NCBI GenBank assembly: GCA_934131695.1 | Contig: CAKOZV010000022.1 | Span: 1 to 17,130 of the forward strand | From: an uncultured Bacilli bacterium | GTDB taxonomy: Bacteria; Bacillota_I; Bacilli_A; RF39; UBA660 | Direction: 5' to 3' | DNA length: 17,130 nt | Shown: one piece after another, positions 1 through 7,283 of the stretch | Position numbering within the stretch: the stretch's first letter is position 1 | Layout: each line of letters starts with the position of its first letter | The notes under the pieces: model-generated | Told to the model about the DNA's origin: nothing | The model's database searches: none | What the model saw: only the letters and a program-made list of their open reading frames with translations | Made by a program: the position numbers and the translations under genes

Positions 1-6
1 TAATAA

Positions 7-294
7 TTAAAAGGAGATGATGACTTAATGGAAGCGGTTGAAAGAATCAAAGATGCTACTTTTGATATCAATACTATTGGGTTATATGATGCTGAACTTG
101 ATAGAAAGTGGAAAGAAGAAGCTAAAATAGCATATTATAATAAGTTAGCCAGAAAAGATGGCCGTGAGGAAGGTCGTGAAGAGGAGCAATCTTCTATTAT
201 CACTAATATGCTTAATAACGGTATAACACCAATAAAAATCACAGAAATGACAGGCATACCCTTAGAAAAAATCAAAAAGATGGGTTTGTTGTAA
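7..294 (+). pseudogene. C-terminal remnant of an Rpn/PD-(D/E)XK nuclease-family transposase-like gene
   Basis: The reading frame is closed upstream by two tandem TAA codons at 1-6 and stays open to the TAA at 292-294. The encoded 88 residues (from ATG 28) look like the tail of the Rpn/PDDEXK 'transposase' family: a 'DLMEAVERI...GLYDAELDRK' segment, a charged 'REEGREEE' linker, then a small helix-turn-helix-like end in which ITEMTGIPLEKIKKM is recognisable. The nuclease core normally found at the N-terminus is missing. An AAGGAG sequence at 11-16 sits 11 bases before ATG 28, so the fragment could still be translated, but the same bases also read through in frame as part of the parent gene. I therefore favour a decayed gene over a small functional one. 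It converges on sspI with only 8 bp between the stop codons. Confidence 0.6.
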
Positions 295-302
295 TCCATC
301 TT

Positions 303-518
303 TTACTGTTTATCACTTATTTGCTTTTTAATAATCTCTAACATCTCTTGTTTTAATTTATCATCAGCTCCTTGCCAAATAAGTTCTAGAAAGACACCCA
401 TACCAGGTAATGTTTCTTCATCATTTTCAGCAATTGATTCATCTATTGCTCTTTTAAGCTCATCAAAATCATCACCTTTAAAATTATTAATAATATGGTT
501 TCTTATACTTAAATCCAT
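303..518 (-). CDS. sspI: Small acid-soluble spore protein SspI
   Basis: The 71-residue protein matches the SspI family in length and along its whole sequence: an N-terminal MDLSIRNHIINN, a central acidic stretch, then the hallmark LPGMGVFLELIWQ followed by a charged C-terminal helix. The Bacillus protein carries LPGLGVLFEVIWQ at the same place. SspI is a minor spore core protein made in the forespore under SigG; its biochemical role is not well defined. The start ATG (516-518 on the minus strand) is preceded by AGGAGATGAT with good spacing. The gene stands alone, divergent from lemA. It is direct evidence of a sporulating, or formerly sporulating, lineage and agrees with the ger operon downstream. 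Confidence 0.88.
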   Translation of the reverse strand: MDLSIRNHIINNFKGDDFDELKRAIDESIAENDEETLPGMGVFLELIWQGADDKLKQEMLEIIKKQISDKQ

Positions 519-531
519 TTTTTATCATCTC

Positions 532-551
532 CTAGACATATTTTTACCAAA
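532..551 (-). promoter_or_regulatory. Candidate forespore promoter/operator of sspI
   Basis: On the minus strand the sequence TTTGGTAAAAATAT then CTAG lies just before the ribosome binding site. Its GGTAAAAATA (539-548) fits the SigF -10 pattern GGNRANANTW at every defined position. A possible -35, GTATA, lies 14 bp upstream, which is shorter than usual. Nearly the same block occurs upstream of gerA. Promoter activity is inferred from the motif only. Confidence 0.4.
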
Positions 552-570
552 ATAATGAATATTATACTAA

Positions 571-586
571 AAAAGCTTTTGCTTTT
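571..586. repeat. Small inverted repeat between sspI and lemA
   Basis: AAAAGC, a TTTT loop and GCTTTT form a 6-bp stem in the 110-bp divergent gap. It could be an operator or only chance in AT-rich DNA. Confidence 0.3.
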
Positions 587-599
587 AAAAAAATTAAGT

Positions 600-605
600 T
601 ATACT
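600..605 (+). promoter_or_regulatory. Possible -10 box for lemA
   Basis: TATACT lies 23 bases before the lemA ATG, placing a start point just ahead of the GGAGGAG site. No convincing -35 is seen. The same TTATACTTA block precedes the dehydrogenase gene (8567) and lies at 12260. Confidence 0.35.
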
Positions 606-628
606 TAAGATGTAAGGAGGAGATAAAG

Positions 629-1186
629 ATGCCAGTATGGTTAATTGTAGTTATCGTTATCGTTGTTATTATTGCTCTATGGTTTATTGGTACATATAAT
701 TCATTAGTAGGACTAAGAAATAGAGTAAAAGATCAATGGAGTCAAATCGATGTTCAATTAAAAAGAAGAGCTGATCTTATTCCTAATTTAGTAGAAACAG
801 TAAAAGGATATGCAAAGCATGAGAAAAGTACTTTTGAAGATGTTGTAAAAGCAAGAAATGCTGTAGCAAATGCTTCTACTAAGGAAGAAGAAATGAAAGC
901 AAATGGAGAATTATCTGGAGTATTAAACAGATTATTTGCTTTAGCTGAAGCTTATCCAGAACTAAAAGCTAATGAAAACTTTGTAAGTTTACAAAATGAC
1001 TTAAAAGAAAGCGAAGATAAGATTAGCATGATGAGACAATTTTATAATGATACAGTACTTTCTTATAATAATAAAGTACAAACTATACCAAGTAATATAG
1101 TTGCTAATCTTTGTCATTTTAAAGAAGAGACATTCTTCAAAGTAGATGAAAAAGATAGAGAAACACCAAAAGTATCATTTGAATAG
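629..1186 (+). CDS. lemA: LemA family membrane-anchored protein
   Basis: A 185-residue LemA protein of the usual family length. Residues about 4-22 form one hydrophobic membrane anchor. It is followed by the family hallmark: 'YNSLVGLRNRVKDQWSQID' and 'RRADLIPNLVETVKGYAKHE', then a long helical domain ending in an FKVDEKDRE-type segment. LemA proteins are small single-pass proteins exposed outside the membrane; their molecular role is unsettled. AAGGAGGAG (615-623 region) gives a strong ribosome binding site before ATG 629. The next gene encodes a DUF2207 protein, a frequent LemA partner, so the two probably act together at the envelope. A terminator-like hairpin between them may reduce expression of the second gene. 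Confidence 0.93.
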   Translation: MPVWLIVVIVIVVIIALWFIGTYNSLVGLRNRVKDQWSQIDVQLKRRADLIPNLVETVKGYAKHEKSTFEDVVKARNAVANASTKEEEMKANGELSGVLNRLFALAEAYPELKANENFVSLQNDLKESEDKISMMRQFYNDTVLSYNNKVQTIPSNIVANLCHFKEETFFKVDEKDRETPKVSFE

Positions 1187-1212
1187 ACTTGCTAATTTAT
1201 GCAAGTCTTTTT
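1186..1212 (+). terminator. Intrinsic terminator or attenuator between lemA and the DUF2207 gene
   Basis: GACTTGC and GCAAGTC form a perfect 7-bp stem with an 8-base loop, followed by five T. It begins at the last base of the lemA stop codon. The next gene's ribosome binding site (AGGAGGAG) follows at once, so this is probably a partial terminator inside the operon. Confidence 0.7.
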
Positions 1213-1225
1213 AGGAGGAGAATAA

Positions 1226-3118
1226 ATGAAAAAACGATATTTACTTATTATTATCGCTTGTTTCTTTTTACTTAATCCACAACAGGTGAGAGCAGTTGAA
1301 ACAACTAAGAAATTCTATAGCAATATTGATATAGAAACAGATGGTAGTGTTAAAGTCAAGGAGTTGTTTGAACTTAGTGGGAATTATAATGGATTAAGAA
1401 GAATTATAAATTATCGAAATAGTAATGCTAAAGAGTTTAGCGGTAGTGTTAGTGATTTAGAAGGCAGTAGTATTTATAATGGAAGCGGTATTACTGATTT
1501 ACAAGTATCAAGTGTTAGCAATAGTAACTTAACTTTTAATAGTTTAAAAGAGGCAGTAAATTACTTTACTTTAGTTAATTATGCTAATAAAGGAGAAAGT
1601 GGAGTTTATACAAGGGAAGATACCAATAATGGCGTAAGTCTACTTGTTTACAATCCATCATCTAAAAATGAAGCTTTTTATCTTTCTTATACGATTCCTA
1701 ATGTCATTGTAGTACATAATGATATAGCAGAATATGCCTTTAATATCTTTGGTAGCGAGTATGAAGAAAATATTAAAGACTTTAGGGTACAAGTTAATTT
1801 ACCTGGAGAAGATAGTGACTTTAGAGCTTGGTTACATGGACCCCTTAATGGTTATATGGATAGAACTGATAATAAAACAGCAGTTGCTACTTCAGACTTT
1901 GTTGGAGCTTATAATCCAGTAAGTATTAGAATCCTATTTAATAAAGATTTAGTACCTAATGCGACTAAGTTTAGTGGAATGACTGCTAAAGAAGATATTA
2001 TTAAATATCAAACTAAACTTGCTGATGAAGCGAATGCTACTAGAGAAGAAATAGCAAGAGAAAACAATACCGTTAAAATTATAACTGTAATTTGGTATGT
2101 AGTTACTTTACTACTTTCTATACTGACGATTAAGAAAACAAAAGACTCTAAGAAAACAGATTTTGCCATGGAGTATTATCGTGACTTTCCAGGAGACTAT
2201 GGACCAGAAGTATTAGAGTATCTTTTATCTAAAAATGTAACGGAAAAGAGTTTATCTGCTACTATCTTAAATCTTATTTATAAAAAAGTTTTAAAAGTAG
2301 AACCTACTGATATGGATAAGAAAAACTATCGACTTATTTTTCAAAAAGATAGCAATGTAGTACTAACTAAAGCTGAAGAAGTAGCTAAAAAGATGTTTAT
2401 TGATAGAATAGGAAATGGGGAAAGTGTTGAACTTTCTAAGATTAAATCATATTGTTCTAAAGAGTATAATGCTAGAAATATTATGAATCTTTATAATGAT
2501 TTTGTTAAAGAAGGAGTAAATCTTGGAAAAGCGGAAGGCTATTATGATAAGATGCCTAAAGTACAAGTTATTGCTATTATAGTATCTTTATTAGGATTTT
2601 TAATAATGCTTTTAGGAATACAATTAGAAGTTGATTTCTTACCAGCTACAATAGCGGGAATTGTTGGAATATTTAATATGATAGTTTTACTATTTCAAAA
2701 AACTTATACTAAAAAAGGAGCCAAGGAATATAAGATGTGGATGGCTCATAAGAAATTCTTAGAAGATTTTTCAAGATTTGATGAGAAAGAATTATTAGAA
2801 GTACCTTTCTGGGATAAATATTTAGTATATGCTACTGTACTAGGTTGTGCTGATAAGTTATCTAAACAGATGAAGATAAAAATGGCTACTATGAGTGAAA
2901 ACGGTACTAATCCATACCCATATTATATGTATGGTAATGATTTTACATATATAGGTTACTCAGTAAGTAATAGTATTTCAAATTCAGTAAATCAAGCTAT
3001 ATCTTCATCAAGAAGTTCAATAGCAGCTTCAAGCTCATCTTCAGGTGATGGATTCTCTGGTGGATCAATCGGTGGAGGAGGAAGCTTCGGTGGAGGCGGA
3101 GGTGGAGGAAGATTCTAA
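1226..3118 (+). CDS. DUF2207 family membrane protein with Gly-rich tail
   Basis: The 630-residue protein has a signal peptide (residues 1-23, likely cut after QQVRA) and a DUF2207-type extracytoplasmic domain beginning 'ETTKKFYSNIDIETDGSVKVKE'. One membrane segment lies near 284-304. A cytoplasmic, winged-helix-like segment follows (about 320-430), then two further membrane segments near 447-466 and 472-492. The end is Ser-rich (about 575-605) and then runs into poly-Gly, finishing GGGGGGGRF. This order of parts and the GGGG end are typical of DUF2207 proteins next to lemA. The function is unknown; an envelope role is inferred from the partnership. ATG 1226 has AGGAGGAG six bases upstream. 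Confidence 0.88.
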   Translation: MKKRYLLIIIACFFLLNPQQVRAVETTKKFYSNIDIETDGSVKVKELFELSGNYNGLRRIINYRNSNAKEFSGSVSDLEGSSIYNGSGITDLQVSSVSNSNLTFNSLKEAVNYFTLVNYANKGESGVYTREDTNNGVSLLVYNPSSKNEAFYLSYTIPNVIVVHNDIAEYAFNIFGSEYEENIKDFRVQVNLPGEDSDFRAWLHGPLNGYMDRTDNKTAVATSDFVGAYNPVSIRILFNKDLVPNATKFSGMTAKEDIIKYQTKLADEANATREEIARENNTVKIITVIWYVVTLLLSILTIKKTKDSKKTDFAMEYYRDFPGDYGPEVLEYLLSKNVTEKSLSATILNLIYKKVLKVEPTDMDKKNYRLIFQKDSNVVLTKAEEVAKKMFIDRIGNGESVELSKIKSYCSKEYNARNIMNLYNDFVKEGVNLGKAEGYYDKMPKVQVIAIIVSLLGFLIMLLGIQLEVDFLPATIAGIVGIFNMIVLLFQKTYTKKGAKEYKMWMAHKKFLEDFSRFDEKELLEVPFWDKYLVYATVLGCADKLSKQMKIKMATMSENGTNPYPYYMYGNDFTYIGYSVSNSISNSVNQAISSSRSSIAASSSSSGDGFSGGSIGGGGSFGGGGGGGRF

Positions 3119-3135
3119 TCTTCTTCTTTCTTTTG

Positions 3136-3190
3136 AAAAAAACGTACATATTGTACGAAAAATACTAGTGAAATATGTACATTTTGTACG
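3136..3190 (-). terminator. Paired palindromes, probable terminator of the ger operon
   Basis: Two near-identical 15-bp palindromes lie between convergent genes, at 3143-3157 (CGTACATATTGTACG) and 3176-3190 (TGTACATTTTGTACG). They match at 13 of 15 bases. On the minus strand the distal copy is a 6-bp stem with a 3-base loop followed by seven T, a plausible intrinsic terminator for gerB. The proximal copy lacks a T-run; arms of the two copies could also pair with each other. Confidence 0.5.
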
Positions 3191-3199
3191 AAATTTATA

Positions 3200-4048
3200 T
3201 TAATTTGATATTCTAATAGAAGACTTTAACCTTACTATAAAACCTTTTAGAAAAGAAAATAAACAAGCTAAGACAATAGTTTGGTCAAGAATTAAAAATA
3301 TATTAAATATAGCATAGAATCTATTAAAGATTAAGAATGATGATATTTTATTCATCACTAACATATAAGGATAATCATAATATTTACTAAGTAGTAGGGA
3401 AGGTAGTAAGGCTATTAGAAAATATTCTAAGATAATGATTAATAATGAGAAGAGAAATCCTAAAAGATATGCTTTTCTCATTTTTTTAGTTTTATCAGTA
3501 GCAAAGATACTAAATAAAAGAAAGGGTAGGTAGGTATAACCGCTAAATAGTAAGGCACCTTTAATAATACTGGTAGAGTTAAAACTACTAGATAAATAAG
3601 CTATATCAAGTGAATGAGTAGCACCTACTATTTGAATTACAAATAAAATAATAAAGATTATTAAAGAGATGAAGGCAAGATGGGCTATTTGATCTAGTTC
3701 TCTTTTAGAAATTAATAAGGAAGTCAAGATAAGTAAAATAATTAAATAGAAAATATTACATTCTCTTAAGAAATTTCTATTAATAAAGATAGCTGTATCT
3801 TTTAAAAGAATAATAGTAAAGATAATAACAACTGGTATTAGTAAATAACTAGGATTAGTCTTTTTATAGATAATATTTTTAGTAATAGTAAATAAAAGTA
3901 CATCAATAATGATTCCTAGTAAACAAGAAATTAAAGTATCATTACCACTTATCATTATTATATTATGTCCATATAAGAGAAAGAAAAAGTGGGTAAAGAA
4001 GAAAGCTAGACTAAAGATGTATAATTGATTATTTTTATTCTTGATCAT
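3200..4048 (-). CDS. gerB: GerB-type spore germination permease (APC superfamily), short form
   Basis: A very hydrophobic 282-residue protein with about eight visible membrane segments (near 9-29, 37-55, 67-88, 97-113, 120-144, 165-186, 196-222 and 246-271). It begins like the GerAB/ArcD/ProY family ('...FSLAFFFTHFFFLLYG', then 'DTLISCLLGIIID'). Family members usually have about 360 residues and ten membrane segments, so this one is short; the reading frame shows no break. GerB subunits are membrane transport-like components of the germinant receptor that respond to amino acids or sugars. The gene is last in the gerA-gerC-gerB operon, and its ATG overlaps the end of gerC by 14 bp, suggesting translational coupling. 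Confidence 0.8.
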   Translation of the reverse strand: MIKNKNNQLYIFSLAFFFTHFFFLLYGHNIIMISGNDTLISCLLGIIIDVLLFTITKNIIYKKTNPSYLLIPVVIIFTIILLKDTAIFINRNFLRECNIFYLIILLILTSLLISKRELDQIAHLAFISLIIFIILFVIQIVGATHSLDIAYLSSSFNSTSIIKGALLFSGYTYLPFLLFSIFATDKTKKMRKAYLLGFLFSLLIIILEYFLIALLPSLLLSKYYDYPYMLVMNKISSFLIFNRFYAIFNIFLILDQTIVLACLFSFLKGFIVRLKSSIRISN

Positions 4049-4970
4049 AATTGTTTTCTCCTATCTTAATTTTAATATTAATCTTTTTATTAGGATCCAC
4101 TAAGGTTGTCTTGATATCATTATCTTTCTGATATGTTAAAAATTCATTAATCTCTTTTTTAAATAACTTTTTAATAGGACTAATTAACCTTTCCTTATCT
4201 TTATTTTTAATATCACTAGAAGATATATCCATTGCTATAGTAACAGTATCTTTTATTAACATAGACTTAACATCATTAAATTCCACTTCATAAGACTTAT
4301 TATCAATAGTTATTTCTTGATGAAAAGATGTTAACTTATTATTTAAAAGGTAATTAATCTTTGCCTGTTTAGCGTCTATTAAAATATTCTTCTTATAAAC
4401 TTCTAATCCGGTAGTTGTCAAATTCTTATCTAAAGAGATAATGGGAAGAGTACTTTCTCTTTTTTTATTGACAATATCCTTTAGATAATCTTCAAAAGTA
4501 CTAAGATAGATATTAGCATCATCTATTCTTTTTTTATTTATTTCCTTAATGATTTTACTGCTACTATCATACTTTTTAAATAAACTTTTAATATCACTAT
4601 TAGTATCTACTATTAAATAATTCATTTGTGTAAATTGTTTTTGAAAATAATTAATTATTTCTTTATCCAATAACCCACTTTGAAATACTACTAACTTTAA
4701 ATGACCATAGTAAGCCTTCTTATTATTAATCTTTTTAGCTTTAAGAAAGATGCTACCTAGACTATTACCTTCAAAAGTATAGACTTGATAAATTGACTTA
4801 GTAGCATTATCAGTCTTTTCTTCCTTAATGGTATTAACTGTTAGAAGATATTTATCATTAACTTTTTCAAGACCTATCATATCTACAATAACTAAGTCAT
4901 TAACCTCAACATAAGGCGTATATCCAGTAAGTAGTAATAGTACTAAGATAGGTATAATCATCTTTTTCAT
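4035..4970 (-). CDS. gerC: GerC-type germinant receptor subunit, lipobox Cys replaced by Tyr
   Basis: 311 residues. The N-terminal hydrophobic leader 'MKKMIIPILVLLLLTG' is followed by 'YTPYVEVNDLVIVDMIGLEK', which lines up with the GerC pattern LTGCW..VEINDLAIV. It continues through a typical GerC length and order, with a 'GHLKLVVFQSGLL' segment near 89-101. GerC subunits are lipoproteins on the outer face of the inner spore membrane. Here the lipobox reads LLLTG-Y, not LLLTG-C; the codon is TAT where TGT would restore Cys, and the protein has no Cys anywhere. It should therefore stay uncleaved with a membrane anchor, or be cleaved by ordinary signal peptidase. The start ATG directly abuts the gerA stop codon, with AGAGGT inside the gerA 3' end as ribosome binding site. 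Confidence 0.85.
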   Translation of the reverse strand: MKKMIIPILVLLLLTGYTPYVEVNDLVIVDMIGLEKVNDKYLLTVNTIKEEKTDNATKSIYQVYTFEGNSLGSIFLKAKKINNKKAYYGHLKLVVFQSGLLDKEIINYFQKQFTQMNYLIVDTNSDIKSLFKKYDSSSKIIKEINKKRIDDANIYLSTFEDYLKDIVNKKRESTLPIISLDKNLTTTGLEVYKKNILIDAKQAKINYLLNNKLTSFHQEITIDNKSYEVEFNDVKSMLIKDTVTIAMDISSSDIKNKDKERLISPIKKLFKKEINEFLTYQKDNDIKTTLVDPNKKINIKIKIGENNYDQE

Positions 4971-6377
4971 TTAATTACCTCTTTTCTTATTTTTAGTTAG
5001 TAGGGGATTTCTTTTTAGTCTTTTGCTACTTCTAAGTTTGATAATGGCATCTCCTAATTCTTCTTTGACTAGAGGTGAGAAGGGAGCAAAGTAAGGGTAA
5101 TCTAATGCCTTAGTAGTAACTAGTGAGGAAAGTAAGAATAGAAAACCAATATAGATACCAAAGATACCAAAGAACATAGCAAGAAACATCATTAAGAAAC
5201 GAAGCCAGCGAAGAGAAGCAATCATCTCTTGAGAAGAGAAAGCAAGCCCAGAAATAGCTGATATCGAAATAACTATAATCATAATAGGAGAGATGATTCC
5301 TGCAGAGACAGCAGCATCACCTAGAATCAAACCACCTAAAATAGACACGGCACTACCGGTAGATGATTGTTTTCTGATATCACTTTCTCTTAATATTTCA
5401 AAGGAAATACTCATAAATAAAGCTTCCGTTAGAGCAGAGAAAGGAACACTTTCTCTTTGAGCCATAAAGTTAAGAAGAAAAGATAGGGGAAGTGCTTCTT
5501 GATTATGAGTAGTAAGAGCAATATACAAAGCTGGTGTAAAAATAGAAATAATAAAAGCTAGTAGTCTAATTATTCTAATGAAACTAACATTAATTGCTTT
5601 TTGGTAATAATCATCTGGAGTATGTAAAAAATCAACAAAGAAAGAAGGAGTAATTAAAACATAAGGGGAATTATCAACTACAATACAAACTTTTCCTTCA
5701 AGAAGAGCTTGACTAACTCTATCAGGTCGCTCACTCATCAAAACAGTAGGAAAAAGAAAATTCTTATCATCTTCTAAATAACTTTTTAACATACCACTAT
5801 CAATAACACCGTCTATCTTAACATTAGAAAGAATATCTTTTACCTTTTTAACGGTATTTAAAGAAGCGATATTTTTCATATAAATAATACCCGTCTTACA
5901 TCTTGATTCCTTACCAATAAATAAAGACTCGACATAACAGTTTTCAGTCCTTAATCTTCTTCTAATAAGACCAATATTAGTATTAAAGTTTTCATTAAAA
6001 GAATCCTTACTACCTCTAATAGTAATTTCACTACTAGCTTCATTAATCCCTCTATCAAGTGTTGCCTTTGCTTCAATTGCTAAAGCTTCATCTTGATAAA
6101 TAATAAGAGCGAAACCTTTATAGATATAGTCTAACGTCTCACTTTCTTTAGTTAAGACCTTAACCGTATTATCAGGTAGATTATTATAAAGAAAGGTAAT
6201 AATATCATTACCACTATAAGATAAATTAGTAATCTTAATTAGAATATAATGATTGATAAAGTCACTACTACATAGCACCTCATTATGAATTAGATTAATC
6301 TTTTTATTATCAAGATAAAACTCATGAGTTACTAAATCGGTATTAGCTTTTAATTTATTATATAGTTTTTCATACAT
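4971..6377 (-). CDS. gerA: GerA-type spore germination receptor subunit
   Basis: 468 residues, close to the usual 480-500. A soluble N-terminal half carries the family signature 'RGSKDSFNENFNTNIGLIRRRL' split over about 121-142, then 'LMSERPDRVSQALLEGKV' at 213-230 and 'DNSPYVLITPSFFVDF' at 235-250. The C-terminal half is membrane-embedded (about 265-290, 358-380 and 391-420), with 'RESVPFSALTEAL' at 308-320 and 'ILGGLILGDAAVSAGI' near 346-361. These are classical GerA motifs. The subunit forms the nutrient receptor with GerB and GerC in the spore inner membrane. It is first in a three-gene operon with the order A-C-B, like gerK-type operons. TAGAGGTGA precedes ATG 6377. Divergent from the two-component system. 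Confidence 0.93.
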   Translation of the reverse strand: MYEKLYNKLKANTDLVTHEFYLDNKKINLIHNEVLCSSDFINHYILIKITNLSYSGNDIITFLYNNLPDNTVKVLTKESETLDYIYKGFALIIYQDEALAIEAKATLDRGINEASSEITIRGSKDSFNENFNTNIGLIRRRLRTENCYVESLFIGKESRCKTGIIYMKNIASLNTVKKVKDILSNVKIDGVIDSGMLKSYLEDDKNFLFPTVLMSERPDRVSQALLEGKVCIVVDNSPYVLITPSFFVDFLHTPDDYYQKAINVSFIRIIRLLAFIISIFTPALYIALTTHNQEALPLSFLLNFMAQRESVPFSALTEALFMSISFEILRESDIRKQSSTGSAVSILGGLILGDAAVSAGIISPIMIIVISISAISGLAFSSQEMIASLRWLRFLMMFLAMFFGIFGIYIGFLFLLSSLVTTKALDYPYFAPFSPLVKEELGDAIIKLRSSKRLKRNPLLTKNKKRGN

Positions 6378-6398
6378 TTAGTTATTCACCTCTAAAAG

Positions 6399-6428
6399 TA
6401 GTATGACCAAGAAAAATAAAATTATTAG
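6399..6428 (-). promoter_or_regulatory. Candidate SigG-type promoter of the ger operon
   Basis: On the minus strand CATACTA (6399-6405) matches the SigG -10 pattern CATNMTA exactly. CTAATA (6423-6428) lies 17 bp upstream and matches four of five positions of the -35 pattern GMATR. Transcripts would start almost at the ribosome binding site, an unusually short leader, so this remains a candidate. Confidence 0.45.
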
Positions 6429-6433
6429 AAAAG

Positions 6434-6453
6434 TCCCATAATTTCCCATAATT
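6434..6453. repeat. Two tandem 10-bp repeats upstream of gerA
   Basis: TCCCATAATT occurs twice head to tail, one DNA helical turn apart, between the two candidate gerA promoters. This is a reasonable layout for a dimeric regulator site; no regulator is identified. Confidence 0.4.
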
Positions 6454-6454
6454 T

Positions 6455-6472
6455 CTAGATATTTTTACCAAA
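6455..6472 (-). promoter_or_regulatory. Second candidate promoter/operator of ger operon, shared with sspI
   Basis: The minus strand reads TTTGGTAAAAATAT then CTAG, nearly the block found before sspI. GGTAAAAATA (6460-6469) fits the SigF -10 pattern. The nearest GTATA is only 12 bp upstream, so a standard -35 is lacking. Confidence 0.35.
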
Positions 6473-6620
6473 CTTATTAGCTATACTTAACTCATGAAAG
6501 GAAGTGATAGATGAATAATTAGAATAAAATCTGATACTTTAATTTATCTTAATAAATATAGAAAAAGAAGGTGATAAATAGAGAAACAAATATGATATAC
6601 TAGTGGTGGTGATTTGAAAA

Positions 6621-7283
6621 ATGTATAAAATATGTTTTGTAGAAGATGAAGTTGATTTACAGACGGTTGTTAAATTATATCTAGAAAAAGCAGGCTATGA
6701 AGTTATTTGCTTTGAAAAAGGAAATGATGCTATTAATTATATAGGAAATAAAGTAGATGCTTGGATACTAGATATTATGTTAGGAGATGATGTCAATGGT
6801 TATGATGTAATCAAAGCAATTCGAGAAAAATATCCTGATGTTCCGGTTTTATTCACATCGGCAAGAGATCAGGATTTGGACCGAATTTTAGGCCTAGAGT
6901 TAGGGAGCGATGATTACATAACAAAGCCTTATTCGAGTAAAGAATTAGTTTTACGAGTTAATAACTTAATAAAACGAGCTTACAAACAAACGGAAAGTCA
7001 TATATTAGAAATAGCCTCTTATCAAGTTGACTTAGACCGAAGAGTTGTAAGTAAGAAAGATAAAGAAATAAAATTAACAACTCTTGAATTTGATTTATTA
7101 GTTTTACTCTCAAAAAATATTAATAAAAGTTTTTCAAGAGAAGAAATACTAGAGTCAGTATGGGGAGATGACTACTTTGGAAGCGATAGAGCAGTCGATG
7201 ATCTCGTTAGAAGGCTAAGGAAAAAATGTAAGGATTTAAATATATTAACTGTTTATGGTTACGGATATAGGTTAAGCTTATGA
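6621..7283 (+). CDS. OmpR/PhoB-type response regulator
   Basis: 220 residues with the standard two domains. The receiver (about 1-120) has the acidic pair E8/D9, phosphoacceptor D51 in 'AWILDIMLGDD', the T79/S80 switch position in 'LFTSARD' and K102 in 'YITKPYSS'. The C-terminal winged-helix domain (about 130-220) has 'LTTLEFDLLVLLSKN' and ends 'TVYGYGYRLSL'. It is a DNA-binding transcription factor phosphorylated by the kinase encoded immediately downstream, whose start overlaps its stop by ATGA. A GGTGGTGAT site lies before ATG 6621, and a TATACT box sits at 6596-6601 without a good -35. The regulated genes are not evident from the window; the divergent ger operon is one possibility, but no link is shown. 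Confidence 0.93.
   Translation: MYKICFVEDEVDLQTVVKLYLEKAGYEVICFEKGNDAINYIGNKVDAWILDIMLGDDVNGYDVIKAIREKYPDVPVLFTSARDQDLDRILGLELGSDDYITKPYSSKELVLRVNNLIKRAYKQTESHILEIASYQVDLDRRVVSKKDKEIKLTTLEFDLLVLLSKNINKSFSREEILESVWGDDYFGSDRAVDDLVRRLRKKCKDLNILTVYGYGYRLSL

Noticed and set aside
6434..6453. CRISPR-like repeat
   Set aside because: Only two 10-bp units with no spacer and no cas genes.
7280..7283. TGA read as Trp (Mollicutes code), extending the response regulator
   Set aside because: TGG is used for Trp throughout and the TGA lies in a standard ATGA overlap with the kinase.
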